NCBI GenBank assembly: GCA_017979445.1
Contig: CM030706.1
Location: 33,675,751 to 33,739,750 of the forward strand
Source: Akebia trifoliata
Taxonomy: Eukaryota; Streptophyta; Magnoliopsida; Ranunculales; Lardizabalaceae
Direction of reading: 5' to 3'
DNA length: 64,000 nucleotides
Position numbers and translations under genes: made by a program. The notes beneath the pieces were generated by a model that did not search any database, was not told where the DNA came from, and saw only the letters and a program-made list of their open reading frames with translations. Position 1 is the first letter of the stretch. Every line of letters starts with the position of its first letter. Below are positions 58,251 through 64,000 of the stretch, piece by piece.

Positions 58251-59640
58251 AATTAATTAATTAATACCAAATAAATTAAAAATAAAAATAAAAATCAGTG
58301 AAATGTGGAAAATTCGGCCAGGCGAGATGGGACCCACACCAGACTTTTGCTGGGTTGGCAAGCTCGACCGACTCCTCTCTCTCTCTCTTGGGAAAAGAGA
58401 GAGAAAGATGAGAACATGGCTTTGCTGTATTAACAGAACAGCAAATCATTGAATTGCCCTTGTTGTCGAATCATAAATGTAAATAATACTCTCTATTGAC
58501 GTGGAATGTGCACAGAATCATAGATACTTTCCTTATGGGTCTCAAGAAAAAAGTATATGATTGAGGGTATGTTTTAGTGTCTTTTCTTTTAGTCAAATTA
58601 GGACTACTCTATTTACATTGAATTGTATTAATGAATATTTAGTTATTTTCCAAAATAACTCACGAATGGCACATAGAATTTTCGAATAATACAAGAAATA
58701 GAGTCTTAGCAAGTTGGCACGTTCGAATTTTTGAAGAGACTTCTATCGCCCATCACTGTCGTCTATCGAAGTAGACTTTAACAAATTTGGCAAGTTGGCA
58801 CATTCATGCTTGATCTTATATCATTTTTTTTTATCGTTGGTTAATTTTATTGGATTCAAGTTTTTATGTTCTTATGAATTTGTTTTACTTTTTTTTTTTT
58901 TTTTTACATTTACATATTTGGAGGAGGGTTCAAATTTTCTTAACTAATTAGAAAATAATAAATCCTTCTTTTTTTCATTCATTTGATCATAACAAAATTC
59001 TTGGAGGTGTTCTTTTTATTCTTTATTAAAGGTTTTGTAAAACATTATTTTATTTTAAAATCGTTAGAATTTGGTTGTGCCTACGAGCCCGATCATTCTC
59101 TTTGGGGTTGAGGGGGTAAAAGAGAAAATATAATAAAATTAAAAGGATATTATCAAAAAAAAAATGTAGACTAATAAATGTAATAAAATTAGAGGGGTAT
59201 TACTGAAAATAAGGGATTAGAAAAAAGAAAATAAAATTGAAAGGGTATTATACAAATTGGGTAGAAGAGAAAAAAGCAACAAAGTTGAACATGTACGTAT
59301 TCTTGAAAAAGGAGAAGAGAGAAGAGATAGTAAACTTGAAATTGTTACTCAAGATAAGTGCTAAATTCACAATATTGAGGTCAAACAACCATTGTATTTT
59401 GTTATTTAGATCTATTGAATTGAAGTTTTGTCTTAAAAGTTATTTATTTATTTTAGTTATTATTGGCCCTTCTTCTTTAATTTTAATGACATTTATTTCA
59501 AATTTATAAAATTTACAAGAACCATACTCAGAGAAATCGTTACTTAATTCTTGAAAATTTCAAGAGGGAGCCTTTAGTTTGTCTTACGAGAAATTGGAAC
59601 ATGTGAAGTAGAAGCTTTAAGGTTTTTAGACAAAAAATAT
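58251..59640. other. Intergenic region upstream of the KH gene
   Basis: Likely holds the KH promoter: CT/GA tracts at 58374-58410, then AT-rich DNA. A short duplicated segment of KH exon 1 lies near 58740 (see findings). The 90-codon open frame at 59237-59509 is AT-rich and unrecognised; probably chance. Confidence 0.4.
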
Positions 59641-59657
59641 ATATATATATATATATA

Positions 59658-60033
59658 GGGTAGCGTTCAAGGGCAAACTTTTTAGCAAACTTTTTGGCAA
59701 AACATTTTTCAAAACATGGGTTAGAGGTTTTGGAATGGGCTGATTTTTGGTGAGGATGATCTTTACGATGAGTAGATCATCCGCACCAAAAATCAGCTCA
59801 TTCCAAAACTTCTAACCCATGTTTACCAGTTGAAAAATCGTGGACCGTCCATTTTTTGTAAACTGTTTTTGATGGGGTTAGAAGTTTTGGAATGGGCTGA
59901 TTTTTGGTGATGACGATCTCCTCACCATAGAGATCATCCTCACCAAAAATCAGCCCATTCCAAAACCTCTAACTCATGTTTTGAAAAATGTTTTGCCAAA
60001 AAGTTTGCTAAAAAGTTGGCCATTGAACGCCCC

Positions 60034-60035
<2 letters not shown>
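59658..60035 (+). mobile_element. Double-hairpin element, copy 12
   Basis: Outer ends TAGCGTTCAAGGGCAAAC and the complement around GGCCATTGAACGC match copy 1. Inner hairpins and the core GTGGACCGTCCA are conserved. Flanked on the left by TA repeats (to about 59657) and on the right by a long (TA)n. Confidence 0.75.

Positions 60036-60083
<48 letters not shown>
60036..60083. repeat. (TA)n microsatellite
   Basis: About 23 TA repeats directly at the right end of copy 12. Confidence 0.9.
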
Positions 60084-60085
<2 letters not shown>

Positions 60086-60924
60086 CAATTGAATCATCAT
60101 GATTCACAATAATTTATTCATCTTTGTAATTTTCAAAGTAGATTTGTCAATTATATTTCACAATGTTCATTTTTCTAATAATTTAACTTCATCTCATATT
60201 CCAAATTTTAGAAAATTATATATCATTTCAAAATTTTATTTGAAATAATGTTGTTATTCTTCGAGGGCTTGTAGTGAATTTTATATTATATATGCATTAA
60301 GATTTTCATTCATAACATAAGTTTGGATTGCCTTCGACATAATGGTTAAGTTAACGACTTTGGGGATGGCCCATATTGTGAAGTGCATTGTATAAGAAAC
60401 CTATAAATAAATTATGTTTGTGCCTCGGGTTGGAATAAATTTCCACAACTCGTCCCCACCTACAGATCAATTGACATTTTTCACAAATTTTACAAACAGA
60501 GGCCCTCAACCAGCTCAAGTGGATGGTGTGTAAATTTTTTATGCTAGCGATCTCTAATAAGCCTACTCTTGGAAATTGAACAAATTATTATAATCTTATA
60601 CGTAGGTAATTATGTTAATTTTCTTTACATCATTTATTAAATTGTTATTAACTATTGAAAATGATTATGGTTTTTTACTCGATATCGTTTTTCTAACATT
60701 TTTATAAAATAACCTTTAAAGTGCTTGATAAGTCTGGCATTGGGGTAAATCTCATTTTAATGCAATAGTTTCCGTGTCTTCTTGGGTCATTATATGGTGT
60801 TTATGGCTTCAAACAAATGTTGTAAGTTTTGAAGATGAGAAGCTTGGGATTGTTGAAGTTATCCCAAAAGATTAAACATTGGTTGATCGAGTTGGTGTGA
60901 GTTCTAACCTACAAGAAACAGAAT
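60084..60924. other. AT-rich intergenic DNA
   Basis: No gene seen. Near 60330-60480 a tRNA-like TAATGGTTAAG and a CTCGGGTTGGAA segment hint at a decayed SINE but are too weak to call. Confidence 0.3.
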
Positions 60925-60933
60925 GTTGTAGAT

Positions 60934-61170
60934 AGGAGCGGAGCCAAGATTTTCTTTTAGTGGGAGCAAACTTATAATTAATTGGAGGAGGAGGAGGGGG
61001 CAAAAATTGAAAGAAGATGAGGGAGTGCAGACAACAGGGAAGCAGGGCATTTCAGTAGTTCAAAATGTAGGTTATCTCAAATTTAAGCATAAATTCAAGG
61101 GTATCTAAAATGTCCAAAAAAGTTGAGTGGGGCAATTGCCCCCAATGTCTCCTTACTAGCTCCACCCCTC
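60934..61170. mobile_element. MULE-like MITE
   Basis: 237 bp flanked by a perfect 9-bp duplication GTTGTAGAT (60925-60933 and 61171-61179), which suits Mutator-like elements. The left end AGGAGCGGAGCCA pairs with the reversed right end GAGGGGTGGAGCTA. Related by its ends to the element at 7423-8822. Confidence 0.75.
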
Positions 61171-61680
61171 GTTGTAGATGAAAATCTGAGGTTGGCAATC
61201 ACATGATCTAACCCCCCCCCAATCTAGGTAGAATTGTTTAGAGAGATTTTGATGGTGGCGAGCATGTCCATAGATACGTTTTCTCCGACATCTATATATA
61301 TGTCTGCGCCACCACGTCAAGGTGTCCTCGCTGAGGTCACTCCTGCACAACTCTTTAGAAAAATTAAAAAAAAAAATTTATTGGACCACAAATAAATTTT
61401 ATTTATTAAAATATTTGGAAACTTGAAAATATAAATAAAATTTCCAACTAGGGTGTACACTAATATCGCCAATTTTACAGGGGTAACAAAAAGTTTTGGC
61501 AAGGGAGGTATGCACTAATATCGTCAATTTCACAGGAGATAATGCTAAAATTCTGCAACAACAACGATGGCGAAGATCGTGACGTGGCAACAACACTAGC
61601 GCAAAGAAACCCAGTTCGTCTAGTCTTCTACCTAAGACGAACTCCTAAGAAACCACGTATATCCTTCTCTCCTTTCTTGC

Positions 61681-61789
61681 TATATATATACATCTCTGTA
61701 CCCTTCAGTCTCATTCTCTCTCTCGTGATCTCAAGGATTGCGTTATCTCTGATTCCTTCTTTGTCTCTGTGTGTGTGTGATCCCAAGAA
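61681..61789 (+). promoter_or_regulatory. AIG1 gene TATA box and 5' UTR exon
   Basis: TATATATATAC at 61681-61691 is followed by a CT-rich leader. The leader ends at AAGAA before a GTAAGT donor (61790). The matching acceptor TTTTTGCAG ends at 63045, 21 bases before the start codon, giving a ~1.26-kb intron in the 5' UTR. Inferred from splice signals only. Confidence 0.5.
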
Positions 61790-62454
61790 GTAAGTTATCT
61801 CTGAATCTTCGTTGGTTAGTTTTGGTAGATTTGCTTATTATTTAGTGGAATCTCTATGCATAATTGTTAAATTACTGTTTTTTCTCTTATTTTCATCTGA
61901 TTTTGTTGATTGTCTATCGTTTTTCACTTCTATATAGTGCAATCTCGCTACTCTTAATCCATTATTTTTCTGTGGGAGTTGCAACTTTGCCCAATTACGG
62001 TGTTTTGGGGGTTTTAGAGTTGTAACTCTTAAGGATTTCATAACCCAAATAGCGAAAGTGGTGTTGAATCATGGGGCAACTCTGTCTTCCAAACAGACCC
62101 TTAGTTTTTGTTTTTGTTTTTGTTTTTTTAACCCATCTTTTCTAGTTAGATTTTTTTTTTTTCCTTACCATGTTGGAGATATTCCAAAAATTGAAAAGTT
62201 TGAATCGATTGACCTTGCGATTGCTACTCTTACTATTGATGTGCAATCTTCATCACTACTAAGAATAGGGGACGGTGGGATGTTGCCTAGGGTTACATTC
62301 ACAGTAATACTGGGTAGAGTTGAGACCATAGAGTTTACACCACTCAATTAATGGGTTCACCTAAGTGTTAGAGTTGAAAAATTCGAATGATTGAATCTAA
62401 CTATCCGATATTTTATTTTTTTATTTTATTTGTTTATTTATTTTTGGGGGGTGG

Positions 62455-62600
62455 GGTGGTGGGGGGGTTTAACGTGTGATGTGCAATAGGGTAAGTCAAG
62501 AGGGAGGCCACCCAATTTCGAACACATGACTTGAGGGAGCAAAACTATGTCACTAGGTTTCACCACTGAGCCAACCCCTTTGTGGGTTTTCGAAGTTGTT
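62455..62600 (-). mobile_element. SINE, - strand, in AIG1 5' UTR intron
   Basis: On the - strand TGGCTCAGTGG is an exact A box (62562-62572), and GTGTTCGAAATT is a good B box (about 62514-62526) 40 bases on, as in plant SINEs. A C-rich run (G run on the displayed strand, near 62445-62467) lies at its 3' end. Confidence 0.65.
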
Positions 62601-63066
62601 GTTCATATCTACTCTTTTTTTTTCAATTTGGGACTAATTGATCTATTTTAGGGCATTTGTTGGATGATGATGATCATCAAGGAATCTAGAGATTTATAAC
62701 CAGCATGCTTTATATTCATGTATCATATTTAGATATCATTATTTTAGTCCATGCCATTGCCCCAAAAATAAATGACATTATATGAATTACAATAGCTTCT
62801 TTTAAATTATGACAAACTACTCACTTAGTACCATATGAAATCTTTTTGGAAAATGATAAAAATATCATTCCATAGATTACTTCTTGAATTGATATTTGAT
62901 CCCATGTTTGTATTCTCTTATAACAAAATCCCTTAATTTCTATTTGGAAGTTTATGAGTCTACTATTCTTTAAGAGGACTCTAATATCGAGTATTTTATT
63001 CTTTTGTTATCAGTTTTCCCCTTTAAAATGAAACTCTTTTTGCAGGTAAATTGATTACTTTTTACA

Positions 63067-63922
63067 ATGGGTGGAAGTTCAAGCGACGACGATTGGGAGT
63101 TGACTACCTTCTCAAATGAGGCCCGGACCATGGTTTTGGTTGGAAGAACTGGTAATGGCAAAAGCGCTACTGGAAATAGTATTCTTGGAAGGAAGGCTTT
63201 CAAGTCGAGGGCCAGTTCTTCTGGTGTTACAAGTACTTGTGAATTGCAAAGTACTATTCTAAGAGATGGTCAAGTTGTGAAAGTTATTGACACCCCGGGT
63301 ATGTCTACCTCTATTAACTCTGATCTCTTTGTACTTATGTTCCTTATTTCACATTGTGTTTGAGTTGATATAGGTAATCATAGATTAAGGTAGCTTCTTT
63401 ATTTTTCAAGTCTCTATTCTTTGCCAATATAATATAATCTCCACTCACACTTGATGTCTAAGGGTGGTATATAAATAACCCTTCGTTCTTTAGAGAATTC
63501 TCTTTCAGAAATTTTCTTCTTTCCTTCTCCAATGTATTGTTATTTATCAAGAAAACAGTTTTTTTTCCAATATTAATTTCAATCCTTGCAAGAGTTGTGC
63601 ATCTATTTGTATTTTAAAAACTCTAATGTGATTGATCTTTGCAGGACTATTTGATTTTTCAGTGGGATCTGACTTCATCGGCCAAGAGATTGTTAAATGT
63701 ATCGATCTGGCCAAGGATGGGATCCACGCGGTTCTTGTTGTTTTTTCAGTTAGAACCCGTTTTTCAAAAGAAGAAGAAGCTGCAATTCAAAGTTTGCAGA
63801 CATTTTTTGGAGAGAAAATTACTGATTATATGATTGTAGTTTTTACGGGTGGGGATGAACTTGAAGAAAACGATGAGACCTTGGAAGAATATCTGGGTCG
63901 TGAGTGTCCCGAACCTTTACAG
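63067..63922 (+). CDS. AIG1/IAN-type GTPase, N-terminal part
   Basis: Plant immune-associated nucleotide-binding (AIG1/GIMAP-like) GTPase. Exon 63067-63298 ends at ...VIDTPG with donor GTATGT. Exon 63645-63922 starts GLFDFS and ends PEPLQ before GTTATC. Joined in phase, the visible part is 170 codons. Motifs: P-loop G1 GRTGNGKS at residues 26-33, a switch Thr in SSGVTSTCE, G3 DTPG at about 74-77, and G4 TGGD in VVFTGGDELEE. The remaining AIG1 domain and the usual C-terminal coiled coil lie beyond the window. The start is supported by the conserved distance to the P-loop. In Arabidopsis, AIG1 is induced in defence against Pseudomonas syringae carrying avrRpt2; the role here is inferred from family. 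Confidence 0.9.
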
Positions 63923-64000
63923 GTTATCACATCCAAATTCAACTTTTATGCCCGTCTTAAATTTGGTTAATAGCATTATCCGTGATTTTTGACTTCATAA

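Noticed and set aside
59237..59509. 90-codon open frame upstream of double-hairpin copy 12
   Set aside because: Very AT-rich, lysine/isoleucine-rich translation without motif; expected by chance.
62058..62351. 97-codon open frame upstream of the AIG1 start
   Set aside because: It lies within the probable 5' UTR intron, next to poly-T runs and a SINE; no match to the AIG1 N terminus.

Overview
This is a plant nuclear window: AT-rich, intron-containing genes with GT-AG splice sites, tRNA-iMet-primed Ty1/copia retrotransposons, L1-type LINEs, tRNA-derived SINEs and many hairpin MITEs. The MADS protein resembles AGAMOUS-type proteins of magnoliids or early-diverging eudicots (it ends ...DQTALHLG), but I cannot name the species. 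No rRNA, tRNA or CRISPR locus was seen.

Three host genes are supported. (1) An AGAMOUS-clade MADS-box gene on the + strand: exons for the I, K and C regions lie at 33441-35988. The MADS-domain exon was not found upstream, so bases 1-33440 are probably part of a very large, repeat-filled intron. (2) A STAR/KH RNA-binding protein (SPIN1-like) on the - strand: seven coding exons from 58089 down to 39011 give 294 aa, with a 12.5-kb first intron full of nested retrotransposons. (3) The 5' part of an AIG1/IAN-type GTPase gene on the + strand (5' UTR near 61.7 kb, coding exons 63067-63298 and 63645-63922), which runs off the right edge.

The rest is mobile DNA. 0-7.3 kb: foldback elements, a SINE-like dimer and two clusters of double-hairpin elements set between (TA)n tracts (further copies at 28.7 and 59.7 kb). 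7.4-8.8 kb: a MULE-like non-autonomous element. 8.8-23.2 kb: an L1-type LINE on the - strand, broken by an old copia (8978-15519), a young copia with a perfect target duplication (16516-21098) and a TIR element that itself contains a hAT element. 23.2-27 kb: a copia lacking its reverse transcriptase, then another LINE fragment. 45.6-57.6 kb, inside KH intron 1: an old copia carries a small non-autonomous LTR element (46321-53777), which carries a younger copia (47875-52958).

The best candidate for something undescribed is the double-hairpin family. Each ~340-380-bp unit is a palindrome whose two arms are themselves hairpins with mutually complementary loops, around a conserved core. Units are separated only by TA repeats, and their outer arms differ between subfamilies while staying complementary within a unit. 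Second is the small LTR element with ~0.8-kb LTRs and an unrecognised, decayed reading frame.
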